From Tragulus kanchil (taxonomy: Eukaryota > Chordata > Mammalia > Artiodactyla > Tragulidae), in NCBI GenBank assembly GCA_022376925.1, contig JAIOJX010000001.1, forward strand, positions 4,311,501 through 4,375,500: a DNA stretch of 64,000 nucleotides. The letters run 5' to 3'. The position numbers and the translations under genes were made by a program. Every line of letters starts with the position of its first letter. Position 1 is the first letter of the stretch. Under the pieces are notes generated by a model. The model had not been told where the DNA came from. It saw only the letters and a program-made list of their open reading frames with translations, and made no database searches. Of the stretch, positions 13,279-24,756 are shown piece by piece.

Positions 13279-14181
13279 ACACAGAATCCACCAAGTGTAC
13301 TCTAGAGACACGTGTATACTGGGGCTGCTTTTATTCCCCCATATTAATTAGTCTTATTTTGTTGAGAGAAGAAATGAAACCTTCATTTCAATGGGGCCTT
13401 CACTGACAACAGTAATTATAACATGTTATCACATGCCATAAAATAAGTTACTACACACTGGGCTTCCTCTTTTAGGAAGCTCTTTCCTCATGTAGGTAAC
13501 TAGGTGAGAGGATGAGGAGGCCTGTCATGGAACTCTGGAGCCAACAGGGGCCTTGGGAACAATCTACACACAAATTCTTCACGTGACTTTACTACATCTC
13601 CAGGCCTCCTGCCTTTAGAGGTATTCCCTGGCATGTGCCTCACTCAATCACCACGACCACTCTGCCAACCAAGCAAAGTATTAGCCACTAAAGCCAACAT
13701 GAGTTCTTAGAAGCTAATTTGCCATGGGACTTGGATGCTTGGGAAAGGAGTCTTTCAATCTATTCAGCTGCCCCAGCAGATCGGAGCCAATGATGTGCTG
13801 CCTTTGGCCACTGAAGGACGTGACACACACATCACTAACATTTGTTGGGCAAAAGGGATTTTTTTAACCGCTATTTTCCATGCATTGTTTTCTAGCTGTT
13901 TTCCAAAGGCACGCTGTGATCATTTCATGTGTGTAGCTAGGAATCCTTGCCTCAAAGGAGTTTCGTGAATATTGAGTGAAAGAGACTGCAAGCACACACA
14001 TCTGAGGACGGTCAGGGGCCACATGCAAATGCCAGCTCTCAGGAACGGGAAACGCAGCCCGTGTACGTAGGTGAGGGATAAGCTGTCAAAGAGCGGGGCT
14101 TTGCTGGATTTTTAGTGGTTTTAGCCTGTTTAGTTCAGATACAAAGTAAAAATTCCTAGCTAATTTTCAATATATATATAT

Positions 14182-14516
14182 ATTTTTTTTTTTAAAGATT
14201 TTATTTATTTATTTATTTTGGGCGGGGGTCGGGTTGGGGAGGGAGGGGAGCCGGCGGGCCACTTCTATTGGTCTTTCATTACTCTATCTTCATCCATCTT
14301 TGTTCTTTGGCCCGTGTGGATCTCCCATTGTGGTGGCGTCTGTCATTGCAGAGCACCGGCTCTGGGTGCATGTGCTCCAGAGCTCGGGCTCGGTGATTGG
14401 ACACATCAGTCCAGCCGCTCCGCGGCACGTGGGATCTTCCCAGGCCAGGGCTCGAACCGGCGCCCCTTGCACTGCAAGGTGGTGTCCTTACCCACTGGAC
14501 CACCAGGGGAAGCCCT
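14182..14516 (-). mobile_element. CHR-derived SINE with long 3' tail
   Basis: Antisense copy. On plus it runs from poly-T/TTTA repeats through a G-rich stretch and the ACTTCTATTGGTCTTTCATT tail module to the tRNA-like head ending in GAAGCCC. It is nearly full length. Confidence 0.88.
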
Positions 14517-14534
14517 CAATATATTTTTCAAAAA

Positions 14535-14688
14535 CTTTTATTTATTTATTTTTGGCTGTGCTGGGTCTTTGTTGATGTGTGGGTTTAGCTGCTCTGCGGT
14601 ATGTGGGATCTTCCCGGATCAGGGATAGAACCTGTGTCTCCTGCATTGGCAGACGGGTTCTTATCCACTGAGCCACAAGGGAAGCCCC
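14535..14688 (-). mobile_element. CHR-2-type SINE
   Basis: Antisense: TTTATTTATTTTTGGCTGTG at the left and GAGCCACAAGGGAAGCCCC at the right. It abuts the SINE at 14182-14516 with a shared TCAATAT-like flank. Confidence 0.85.
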
Positions 14689-15146
14689 TTCAATATGTTT
14701 TAATTGCTTGTAAGCTGAACATTTTATACCTAGGAGGGCAAGGCAAGTTCTTCCCAGCCAGAAATGCCTTCTTCAGTGTCGAGGAAGGTGTTCACACCCT
14801 GCTTGGCGGGCCTTGGTCTTTTGACCTCTCCTTCAGAAAGCTTTCAGGGGCAAGAGATTGCCTAGGATCTTAAATGTAACGTCTGGCAGTAGTTCACAAG
14901 TCAGAGGTTCTCAAAAATGAAGTTATGTGAAAGGATTTACAAACAAAGCCCACTGACCACACCTAAGGTAGTCCGTCTTTTACCGAACAAAATGGGTTAA
15001 TAAGTAAAACCGTGTGTATCAAAGAATTTACATTATGTGAATGAATAATGAAATGAATAATTCAAGAAACCCAGAATGAGCAGCTAATATTCAAGAATAA
15101 AAGAGAAATGCCAGGAGGTATAGATAAATCTGAAAACTCAACTTAC

Positions 15147-15219
15147 CCTCTTAATAGACTCATTCTCCAAGGAGTGTGAATTATATTTTGACGTTGGTGC
15201 AGAGGCCATGCTGGAAACT
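15147..15219 (-). CDS. MTM1: MTM1 exon 2, gene-proximal copy (start codon)
   Basis: Read from 15219 to 15147. Ten untranslated bases are followed by an ATG at 15209-15207 and 21 codons, MASAPTSKYNSHSLENESIK plus Arg, matching the myotubularin N-terminus with Ser5 replaced by Pro. The start context is good (A at -3, G at +4). The acceptor TTTCTTGGTAG and donor AGG|GTAAGT are near consensus. This is the copy adjacent to exon 3. An identical copy lies 1096 bases upstream in transcription, inside the false duplication described at 14908-17149. An antisense reading frame of 120 codons overlaps this exon on the plus strand and is a shadow. Confidence 0.96.
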
Positions 15220-16242
15220 CTACCAAGAAAGACAAGACATTCAAGAAATCAACAGAATTTCAAATATACAGGAGGACACTTGACAGGCCCTGTTTCCCTC
15301 ATGGGAATTGAACACACAAAGGACCAGCCACAGCACAGCTCATGGGAAAGAGCTCCAAGGAAGGAGCAGGAAACCGGGGAGGAACAGAGAAGGGGGACCT
15401 CGGCAGAAGACACCACGTGTGTTCCTGGAAATTTTACTCCTAGCCTTCAAACAGTCATCGGAGACAACTTAATGTTTATTAACTGTGCAGAAGGCTTCAG
15501 ATGTCCATACTTTTTAATCTGCAAAGACAAGAGGCAGCCAAGCACAGAGATAAAAAGGAGAGACCACTGACTTACACTTCTCCCCTTTAATAATTCTGTT
15601 TTCTCTTAATTAAGGCAAGCTAAAGTGGCATGGATCTCATTAGTCGGATTTGATTTAATCAGCATTTTCCAGGGAAAGTATGTATCTCATTTAAATAAGG
15701 CATATTCATCACAATTCAGACACAAAAGAAACCATCGTATGCAGAACACATACAATACCTTGTTAACCCAGGGGTTTATTTAGACTTTTGAAGACGATCG
15801 CAACAACAGGAAAGTAAGCAATGCTTTGGTTATTTTATTTATCAGAGTCAATGACAGAAAGATACATATGAAGTCACTGGCGGTTAAGCCATATCCAATT
15901 TAAGCAAGGCGATTGTGGATATTTATAGAATCTTTTTTGCCAGGCTTGTTAAAAAAACAGCCACTCACTAACAAAATCTGGCATGGAGAACACTACCACT
16001 CCTTGGCACAAAACCTAGAGACTTGATAGCTGTGAGCTGCTGGTCAGTGTCCTTCTCAAAATGAAGTTATGAAAGGATTTCAAAAAGCAACACACCAGGA
16101 AAAAGGGATGCTTATCAAAGAATTTACATTATGTGAATGAATAATGAAATGAATAATTCAAGAAACCCAGAATGAGCAGCTAATATTCAAGAATAAAAGA
16201 GAAATGCCAGGAGGTATAGATAAATCTGAAAACTCAACTTAC

Positions 16243-16315
16243 CCTCTTAATAGACTCATTCTCCAAGGAGTGTGAATTATATTTTGACGTTGGTGCAGAG
16301 GCCATGCTGGAAACT
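16243..16315 (-). CDS. MTM1: MTM1 exon 2, second (duplicate) copy, probably artefactual
   Basis: Identical to the exon at 15147-15219, including both splice sites, ATG (16305-16303) and flanking intron, offset by exactly 1096 bases. The exon totals 73 nt, which is not a multiple of three. Splicing both copies into one message would shift the frame and meet a stop 13 codons after the first copy. A functional gene therefore could not use both from the first ATG, although initiation at the second ATG would remain possible. The surrounding 1.1 kb is duplicated as a block with error-like noise at the join, so I regard this as an assembly duplicate and not a real alternative exon. Confidence 0.9.
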
Positions 16316-17911
16316 CTACCAAGAAAGACAAGACATTCAAGAAATCAACAGAATTTCAAATATACAGGAGGACACTTGACAGGCCCTGTTTCCCTCATGG
16401 GAATTGAACACACAAAGGACCAGCCACAGCACAGCTCATGGGAAAGAGCTCCAAGGAAGGAGCAGGAAACCGGGGAGGAACAGAGAAGGGGGACCTCGGC
16501 AGAAGACACCACGTGTGTTCCTGGAAATTTTACTCCTAGCCTTCAAACAGTCATCGGAGACAACTTAATGTTTATTAACTGTGCAGAAGGCTTCAGATGT
16601 CCATACTTTTTAATCTGCAAAGACAAGAGGCAGCCAAGCACAGAGATAAAAAGGAGAGACCACTGACTTACACTTCTCCCCTTTAATAATTCTGTTTTCT
16701 CTTAATTAAGGCAAGCTAAAGTGGCATGGATCTCATTAGTCGGATTTGATTTAATCAGCATTTTCCAGGGAAAGTATGTATCTCATTTAAATAAGGCATA
16801 TTCATCACAATTCAGACACAAAAGAAACCATCGTATGCAGAACACATACAATACCTTGTTAACCCAGGGGTTTATTTAGACTTTTGAAGACGATCGCAAC
16901 AACAGGAAAGTAAGCAATGCTTTGGTTATTTTATTTATCAGAGTCAATGACAGAAAGATACATATGAAGTCACTGGCGGTTAAGCCATATCCAATTTAAG
17001 CAAGGCGATTGTGGATATTTATAGAATCTTTTTTGCCAGGCTTGTTAAAAAAACAGCCACTCACTAACAAAATCTGGCATGGAGAACACTACCACTCCTT
17101 GGCACAAAACCTAGAGACTTGATAGCTGTGAGCTGCTGGTCAGTGTCCTCAAGAAAGAGCATCTCGGTCAGTCTACACACATGCTAGGGGCCTTGTATTA
17201 AATCCTCAGGGGAGCCCTCTGAGATGGACAGTGATGTTCCCATTTCATAGATGAGGGCGCCCGTCAGAGGCAGCGAGATGGCCAGGTGAGAACAATCTTA
17301 CACGATTAGTACCTCTGGGTTTCCACCACCGGAGCTCAGCTTTCCAAGGGCAAGCCTGGGGGTCCATTTGGGTCATGGCTATCTCCCAGCACACGATGGC
17401 ATTCATAACTATTTGGTGAATGAATGAATGATTATGTGCAAAATACACACTACTGTAAAACATCACGGTGCTGGGGGCTAGCACACAGGTTCACCAAATC
17501 CCAGAACACTAGAACTAGGAAACAGCTGAGGCTTAAACATGGACAGTCAGGGGGAAATAAAACACGCCTTTATACAAAAGAATGCTAAACTTTAAAAATC
17601 TGATACTATTAAGAGGTAGCACAATGTAAAATTAGAACTAACTTTAAAAAAACAGTTGAGGGATTTTTCTTAATGAAAATATAAAATGACTTTTAGTTAT
17701 CATATGCTATAACATTTAAAACATTTTTATAAGTCAAAGTCTTTAAACACATGTTAAATGACTACTGTCAAGTAAATGTAAGACATTTCAAACACTGGAT
17801 TATAGAATTGACTCAGTCTTCACCAGTCTTGTTTCTAATCCATAAAAGAAAGGTAAGTCTTCCTATTTTCTTCAATCCTCATTTTAAAAACTCAATTTAA
17901 AACGAACTAAA

Positions 17912-18234
17912 GGGCTTCCCCTGGTGGTCCAGTGGATAAGGACACCACCTTGCAGTGCAAGGGGCGCCGGTTCGAGCCCTGGCCTGGGAAGATCCCACGT
18001 GCCGCGGAGCTGCTGGACCGATGTGTCCAATTACGGAGCCAGAGCTCTGGAGCGCATGCGCCCAGAGCCGGCGATCTGCGACAACAGACGCCACCGCGAT
18101 GGGAGGCCCTCAGGAGCCAAAGAACAAAGACGGATGAAAAATAGAGAAATGGAAGACCAATAGAAGTGGCCCGCCCGCTCCCCTCCCTCCCCAACCCGAC
18201 CCCCGCCCAAAATAAATAAATAAATAAATAAGTC
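17912..18234 (+). mobile_element. CHR-derived SINE with long 3' tail, intact target-site duplication
   Basis: A full-length sense copy with a (TAAA)n tail. The 16-base direct repeat TTTAAAACGAACTAAA flanks it at 17896-17911 and 18235-18250, marking a recent-looking LINE-mediated insertion. Confidence 0.93.
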
Positions 18235-18295
18235 TTTAAAACGAACTAAATATAACAGGAAAGTCTTCCTTTTTTCCTTACTTTTAACTACCTAA

Positions 18296-18540
18296 TCGAG
18301 CTATAACTCACATCCGATGCAACACACACCTTGCAAATGAACAATTTCACGCTGAATTATACCAGTCAGTTTTAGAATGTTTTTGCTACCACTCCCCTGA
18401 ACATCACAGCCACTGGAAGCCACTGCCACCCCCGCAGCCCCAGCCACAAATGTACTTTCTATCTCTATATATTTGCCCATTCTGGACATTTCGTATAAAC
18501 AGAATCAAATAATATGCCATCGTTATGTCTAAAGCCTTCA
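18296..18540 (-). mobile_element. Old L1 3' fragment
   Basis: Antisense L1-type strings such as TATTTGCCCATTCTGGACAT and the following CGTATAAACAGAATCA are related to those in the L1 at 56500-56860. Confidence 0.6.
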
Positions 18541-18734
18541 TTTTTAAGGAGTTATCCTAGAAACTGCTACTATCAAAAGCTGAACTGAGTACAGATCTGA
18601 GAAATCCAAGGGTCTGGGTCACATGAGTTGGTTCCATGGTGAGAATTGCTTTCAAATCTCTTGAGTGGACCTCTCTTCCAGTGGAGCCCTGGAAGAGAGG
18701 TACAGAGGAAGTACAGAGGATGGAGCAGTGTGAA

Positions 18735-18900
18735 GCCGGACAGCACAGGTGCTGAGCCAACTCCGTGCAAATTTCGACTCTGCAATTCATATTCTCGACT
18801 CTGAGGAGATTATTCCACTTCTCTGGGTTTCAGATGCTATCATCTCTGTCTTACTACAGCACCGTTGAGCCAAATGAAGGGCTTAGAACAGTGCCTGGCA
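18735..18900 (+). mobile_element. MIR-like SINE relic
   Basis: A diverged series: a CTCTGCAATTCATATTCTCG-type part, then CCACTTCTCTGGGTTTCAG and a run to GTGCCTGGCATA. It is typical of MIR but weak. Confidence 0.4.
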
Positions 18901-20007
18901 TATTTGTTAACAAATCATTAGCATCCTTGTCAATAATGAAAGGATAATAACTGAATACTGGTGCCATAAACAATTCTTCCACAAATTAGTCCTGACCCTA
19001 GAAATGCTAGGAAGAAACTGAACTCCTACAGGGATAGTGCACGGCCAGTGGTGACCTAACTGGAAAGCTTCTCTTGGAAAAGTACACCACATACTTTCTC
19101 ATTAGGACCCTGGGAAGCAGAGGCGCCATAGAAAATGCACTGGACAGGTAAGCACAGGCCCTGGGCTGCCTCTAACCCATCAAGCATGGGAAGTTCATTC
19201 ATATCTTCACTATTAAAAACCTGTGATCTAAATGGAATTCAATAGTAATTAGAAGGAAAGTTTACAAAAGTCGGGTACCCTTCTGGTTATAGCATATTTT
19301 GCCCCAAACCCCTAAAGATCAAACTTTAATCCTTTTTATTTTAAAAAAACATTGAATTGGGAATACCTTGGCTTTAAAGTGAAAACTGACACTTAATTCC
19401 CTATATGGATGCTAATTTCAGGAATCAAACCAAAGGTAGACTTCTATCTTTTCTGATCCTGAAAAACTCTTTGGTGATGATTTGATTCCAGTCCTCTCCC
19501 ATTTCAGAGAAGATGACAGGAACGCCTACAGGGGGCGCGGCAAGGCCCCCGCGTGAGGCAGCGGCAGGACGGGCTCCAGCTGAGGCCTCCTAACGCAGCA
19601 ATATCCTCCACCCACGGAACAGAGGTCCAAGTGACCTCTATTTCTAAAGAAACCAGATGAAATGGTCCCAATCTGGGGAGAGAAGGAGTTTTAGAATAAG
19701 AAACATAGTTAAGAAAACTTATCTAGGCAAGCAGTCTTTGGGACAACTCCCTCAACTCCTTCAAATAAAGCTGCATAAAGGTGGCCTAATTTTAAAAACA
19801 CTTAAAGTGACAGCATGGCCTCAACCGTGTCTGCTGGTGTCCACCTTGTCCCTCGTGTGCCTTCGCTGCTCTTGCCCTCCTCCTCTGTCTCCTTCCCTAT
19901 CCCTGACTCCCTTTCAGATAACCTGTTGACTCGACCTCCTCCGCACCAGAACACAAGCCCGCCGCAGACAAGCATTCTGGTCTGTTTTGTTTAATGCTGC
20001 AGTAACA

Positions 20008-20217
20008 ACCAGGCAGCTCAGTGGTAAAGAATCCACCTGCAATGCAGGAGGTGCAAGAGACACAGGTTCCATCCCTGGGTCAGGAAGATCCTCTGGAGAA
20101 GGCAATGGCAACCCACTCCAGTATTCTGGCCTGGAAAACCCCATAGACAGAGGGACCTGGCGAGCTATAGTCCATGGGATCACAAAGAGTGGGACACAAC
20201 TTAGCCACTAAACAACA
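20008..20217 (+). mobile_element. Bov-tA SINE (copy 1 of D4)
   Basis: Head AGCTCAGTGGTAAAGAATCC, then TGCAATGCAGGAG, and the body GGCAACCCACTCCAGTATTC ending in GTGGGACACAACTTAGC. This is the ruminant tRNA-derived Bov-tA family. Confidence 0.95.
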
Positions 20218-20282
20218 AGCAGTTGTTACAGCACCCGGTACAGTGCCTGGCAGCCAGTAGATATTTAATAGGTACTTGTTAT

Positions 20283-20307
20283 ATGAATGAATGAATGAAT
20301 GAATGAA
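20283..20307. repeat. (GAAT)n microsatellite
   Basis: Five to six tandem ATGA/GAAT units; the same tract recurs at about 21405-21429 in the second D4 copy with the same length. Confidence 0.9.
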
Positions 20308-20551
20308 CCAGGCTTTAATAAAGACTTGGCCAAAAAAATGAATTGCTGTTTGCCGAATATTTCACTTAAGCCAGAAACTTATGTAAGTTTAAAAGAAGGG
20401 TAGAACCAGTCCCTGGCTAATCAAGATGCTCAAGGAACCATGGCTCTGGCATCAGAATGGCAGCATTGACTTCTGGCACTCTGAAGCACCATGAAGAACT
20501 TGCACCCCAAAGAGCTAACATTCTGCACTACGGACCTTGTGATGGAAGAGA

Positions 20552-20630
20552 TACTGGGTTGGCCAAAAAATTAGCCTGGGATGTTCCATAAGACAGTACT
20601 GGAAGCCCAAATGAACTTCTGAGCCAAGTC
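20552..20630. mobile_element. Mariner-derived MITE relic (copy in D4; second at 21674-21752)
   Basis: The left end TACTGGGTTGGCCAAAAAAT and right end (reverse complement TATTGACTTGGCTCAGAAGT) form imperfect inverted repeats of the Tc1/mariner type known in bovine genomes, with a CCATAAGA centre. Confidence 0.75.
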
Positions 20631-21130
20631 AATATTTCATATCAAGGTATAAAGACCTCTTCGCCACACCCTTCTTCCAGACAAAGAAATGGCTCCCCTC
20701 CCTCTTGCATATGAAAAATAGGATTTCACAAAACACCTGTGGCAGAGGTAGCAAACCCCCCCAAATAAATGAGGGCCATTTTCATCCTTACTGGAAATAT
20801 CTCAAAGCAGGAGAATTAGGAAATGCATTTGACCTCCACCTCATTGTTCTCAGTAAGCAAAATCTAAGCTAAAAATAAGGGAGTTCAGTTGCCATGGTCA
20901 CCAATTTGCAATCAATGGCCCTCACCTAGGGTTTTCCTGCACTCGCCAGGCCTGAAGGAAGGCAGAGGCATCTTTGGATTTTTCTCATAAGCTGCTCTTG
21001 CCCTCCTCCTCTGTCTCCTTCCCTATCCCTGACTCCTTTCAGATAACCTGTTGACTCGACCTCCTCCGCACCAGAACACAAGCCCGCAGACAAGCATTCT
21101 GGTCTGTGTTGTTTAATGCTGCAGTAATAA

Positions 21131-21340
21131 CGAGGCAGCTCAGTGGTAAAGAATCCACCTGCAATGCAGGAGGTGCAAGAGACACAGGTTCCATCCCTGG
21201 GTCAGGAAGATCCTCTGGAGAAGGCAATGGCAACCCACTCCAGTATTCTGGCCTGGAAAACCCCATAGACAGAGGGACCTGGCGAGCTATAGTCCATGGG
21301 ATCACAAAGAGTGGGACACAACTTAGCCACTAAACAACAA
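21131..21340 (+). mobile_element. Bov-tA SINE (copy 2 of D4)
   Basis: Duplicate of the element at 20008-20217, carried by the D4 duplication and not an independent insertion. Confidence 0.95.
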
Positions 21341-22539
21341 GCAGTTGTTACAGCACCCGGTACAGTGCCTGGCAGCCAGTAGATATTTAATAGGTACTTG
21401 TTATATGAATGAATGAATGAATGAATGAACCAGGCTTTAATAAAGACTTGGCCAAAAAAATGAATTGCTGTTTGCCGAATATTTCACTTAAGCCAGAAAC
21501 TTATGTAAGTTTAAAAGAAGGGTAGAACCAGTCCCTGGCTAATCAAGATGCTCAAGGAACCATGGCTCTGGCATCAGAATGGCAGCATTGACTTCTGGCA
21601 CTCTGAAGCACCATGAAGAACTTGCACCCCAAAGAGCTAACATTCTGCACTACGGACCTTGTGATGGAAGAGATACTGGGTTGGCCAAAAAATTAGCCTG
21701 GGATGTTCCATAAGACAGTACTGGAAGCCCAAATGAACTTCTGAGCCAAGTCAATATTTCATATCAAGGTATAAAGACCTCTTCGCCACACCCTTCTTCC
21801 AGACAAAGAAATGGCTCCCCTCCCTCTTGCATATGAAAAATAGGATTTCACAAAACACCTGTGGCAGAGGTAGCAAACCCCCCCAAATAAATGAGGGCCA
21901 TTTTCATCCTTACTGGAAATATCTCAAAGCAGGAGAATTAGGAAATGCATTTGACCTCCACCTCATTGTTCTCAGTAAGCAAAATCTAAGCTAAAAAATA
22001 AGGGAGTTCAGTTGCCATGGTCACCAATTTGCAATCAATGGCCCTCACCTAGGGGTTTTCCTGCACTCGCCAGGTACAAACCTTGAAGGAAGGCACGCAG
22101 GCATCTTTGGATTTTTCTCACTGTGGTTTCTTAGTCTGTAACGCTGCTTAAATAAAGTTTAAGCATGATCTCTCTCTGGAGGCTCCCTTGAAAGCTGCAG
22201 AAACCTACCCAGTCTATAAACCAACCATGAAAAGCTGCCAGCAAGTAAGTAGTCATGTACAAGCAGCTACTGAGTCCAGAATTCCAGATCTTTCGAAGGG
22301 AGCTTTCTTTACATGGATGTGTGTTTTGGAAAAAATACCAAATACTTAGGGCAGAGCTGCTCAATACTCCCAGACCCAATGCTCCCTTTGCTGCAAAATA
22401 AATTTCTGTAAAGCCCCTTTGGCTAGCCTGCAAGCTAAGTCATGGATACAATCAACCCAACCACAATTTAAGAAGCCATCAGTATAATGTCTGACTTCCA
22501 GGATAATGGAGAAATACAACAACAGTGATTTATAATAAC

Positions 22540-22640
22540 GTATGTTTCAATATAAATGATACTAAAAACAAAAACACGGCCCCCTCGTCTCCAGTTTGGT
22601 CTCTAGGGGGAGTTTCGCCCCCTGTGAGAACCACTGGCAG
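22540..22640 (-). mobile_element. MER5A-like hAT relic (weak)
   Basis: The right end GAACCACTGGCAGA resembles the MER5-type terminal AGAACCACTG; the rest is diverged. Confidence 0.35.
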
Positions 22641-22984
22641 ACAGCTCTGTTCTGCACCTCAATGCCTGAAAACAGACGATTTACATGGCTAAGTTATGCT
22701 GACTTTTGCATTAGAGTCGCTCTGACTGTAGGCCACCTTGGAAGCAAAAAATGAAAAAGATGTGTTGAGGTGCCCTCAAACAAATCCCTCTAAACCAGAA
22801 ATAAAAGTTCACACCCCAGCCATTTAGACGACAGGTGCAATCCATTCAACCTCTATACTTGCTCATCCCACGTGAAGACAAACGATGATTTGCAAAAGTA
22901 GGATTTTATTTCATCTTATACATTTTTAAAAGACTTTTGTGATGCAGACCATTTTTAAAGTCATTATTGAGTTTGTTACAATAC

Positions 22985-23118
22985 TGCTTCTGTTGTATTT
23001 ATGTTCTGCTCTTTTGGCCACAAGGTACGTGGAATCTTAGCTCCCTAACCAAGGATCGAACCCACACTCCCCATACTGGGAGGCAAAGTCATAACCACTG
23101 GACTGCCAGGGAAGTCCC
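22985..23118 (-). mobile_element. CHR-2-type SINE
   Basis: Antisense, ending in GGACTGCCAGGGAAGTCCCT, with the tRNA-like ATCGAACCCACACTCC B-box complement inside. The last about 30 bases reappear at 24168-24198 through D5. Confidence 0.85.
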
Positions 23119-23340
23119 TTTACACACTTTTCTTGGAACAAAGGTTGCAAACGTTTTCTGTGAAGGGCCAGAAACTATTTTAGGCCTCGTGGCAGGCACA
23201 GGCAATACGGAAAGACGGGGGTGGGGCTGTATCCCAGCAAGACTTTATTTCCAAAAATGGGCTGCCACCCTCTGTCTTCAACTATGAAAGCAAAGTATTT
23301 GCAAACAAACTTTCTTCAGCCAAAGTAAATAATCATCGTG

Positions 23341-23675
23341 GGGCTTCCCCTGGTGGCGCAGTGGGTAAGGACACCGCCTTGCAGTGCAAGGGGCGCCAGT
23401 TCGAGCCCTGGCCTGGGAAGATCCCATGTGCCGCGGAGCGGCTGAACCCATGAGTCCAATTACCGAGCCGGAGCTCTGGAGCGCATGCGCCCAGAGCCGT
23501 TGCCCTGCAACGACAGGCGCCACCGCGATGGGAGGCCCACAGGAGCTGAAGAACAAAGATGGATGAAAATAGAGAAATGAAAGACCAATAGAAGTGGCCC
23601 GCCCTCTCCCCTCCCTCCCCAACCCAACCCCCGCCCAAAATAAATAAATAAATAAATCTTTAAAAAAATAATAAT
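23341..23675 (+). mobile_element. CHR-derived SINE with long 3' tail (copy 1 of D5)
   Basis: Full-length, with the 13-base direct repeat AATAATCATCGTG at 23328-23340 and 23676-23688. The tail ends in TAAATAAATAAATAAATC and an ATA-rich run. Confidence 0.93.
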
Positions 23676-23819
23676 AATAATCATCGTGTCCTTGTAAACC
23701 AACATATAAACCATTAATCCCACCATTTGCAGCTCATACTTTGTAAAATCACATTCACAGCTCATGACCAGCTGCAAAATTGTGTGGTACAGTTGAAAAG
23801 AAAAGAGGAAGGGAGTCTG

Positions 23820-23990
23820 TATTCAGACCAGTTTGGCTTTCAAATCCCAATTTTGTCACTTGATTAATAACAGTCATTCGATCTTGGACAGATGGCAGTT
23901 CTCTGTGTGGGGGGCAAGATACTGCCTACCTTCGTGGGGTTGTGACAAGGAACGTGTGAAATGCTGGAATGGCAGATGGCAAAGCAGGGG
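23820..23990 (+). mobile_element. MIR relic (second copy about 24901-25071)
   Basis: Recognisable diverged MIR order: CAAATCCCAATTTTGTCACT, then CGATCTTGGACA, CTCTGTGTGG, and TTGTGACAAGGA. Confidence 0.55.
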
Positions 23991-24420
23991 CGCTCAAATA
24001 CCAGGTCCTTTCCTCTTACAAGAAAGAGATTCTTTTAAGTCATTCCTCAAAGTGGTGCTAACACACTAGGCAGGACTTTCCATAAAACATACGCCTCTAA
24101 CACTGCCCAGCCACTGTGCACACACATTTTCTAAGATAACCCCAACAAGGGCAGCAGCCTTAAAGGGTCATAACCACTGGACTGCCAGGGAAGTCCCTTT
24201 ACACACTTTTCTTGGAACAAAGGTTGCAAACGTTTTCTGTGAAGGGCCAGAAACTATTTTAGGCCTCGTGGCAGGCACAGGCAATACGGAAAGACGGGGG
24301 TGGGGCTGTATCCCAGCAAGACTTTTTTTCCCAAAAAATGTGCTGCCACCCTCTGTCTTCAACTATGAAAGCAAAGTATTTGCAAACAAACTTTCTTCAG
24401 CCAAAGTAAATAATCATCGT

Positions 24421-24756
24421 GGGGCTTCCCCTGGTGGCGCAGTGGGTAAGGACACCGCCTTGCAGTGCAAGGGGCGCCAGTTCGAGCCCTGGCCTGGGAA
24501 GATCCCATGTGCCGCGGAGCGGCTGAACCCATGAGTCCAATTACCGAGCCGGAGCTCTGGAGCGCATGCGCCCAGAGCCGTTGCCCTGCAACGACAGGCG
24601 CCACCGCGATGGGAGGCCCACAGGAGCTGAAGAACAAAGATGGATGAAAATAGAGAAATGAAAGACCAATAGAAGTGGCCCGCCCTCTCCCCTCCCTCCC
24701 CAACCCAACCCCCGCCCAAAATAAATAAATAAATAAATCTTTAAAAAAATAATAAT
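24421..24756 (+). mobile_element. CHR-derived SINE (copy 2 of D5)
   Basis: Duplicate of 23341-23675 including the same target-site duplication, so it is carried by the block duplication. Confidence 0.93.

Larger units (their letters stand above)
12887..15146 (-). other. MTM1: MTM1 intron 2
   Basis: Contains a short antisense BovB-type end (about 13195-13278) and two abutting antisense CHR-type SINEs (14182-14516 and 14535-14688). The left edge of the duplication centred on 16.05 kb starts near 14908. The remainder is unassigned. Confidence 0.85.
14908..17149. repeat. Tandem duplication D3, unit about 1096 bp, includes MTM1 exon 2
   Basis: 15017-16052 recurs at 16113-17149 at a constant offset of 1096. 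The left end of copy 2 (16053-16112) is a shrunken, error-rich version of 14908-15016, about 49 bases shorter, as expected for a low-quality sequence end. Confidence 0.96.
19865..22120. repeat. Tandem duplication D4, unit about 1126-1133 bp
   Basis: 19865-20987 recurs at 20991-22120, including a Bov-tA SINE, a GAAT microsatellite and a mariner relic. The right end of copy 1 (20950-20987) has lost several bases compared with copy 2. Confidence 0.96.

Noticed and set aside
15208..15570. 120-codon plus-strand frame, identical at 16304-16666
   Set aside because: It is antisense to MTM1 exon 2 and its flanking intron. The apparent conservation is only the block duplication.
11001..16315. Gene could be MTMR1 or MTMR2 rather than MTM1
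   Set aside because: The N-terminal residues in exon 2 (MASAPTSKYNSHSLENES) and the 63/73/95 exon phases are those of MTM1. The paralogues have different N-termini.
17912..18234. tRNA-like heads of the SINEs as tRNA genes
   Set aside because: They have A/B-box-like strings but no tRNA cloverleaf or anticodon arm, and they continue into SINE bodies and tails with target-site duplications.
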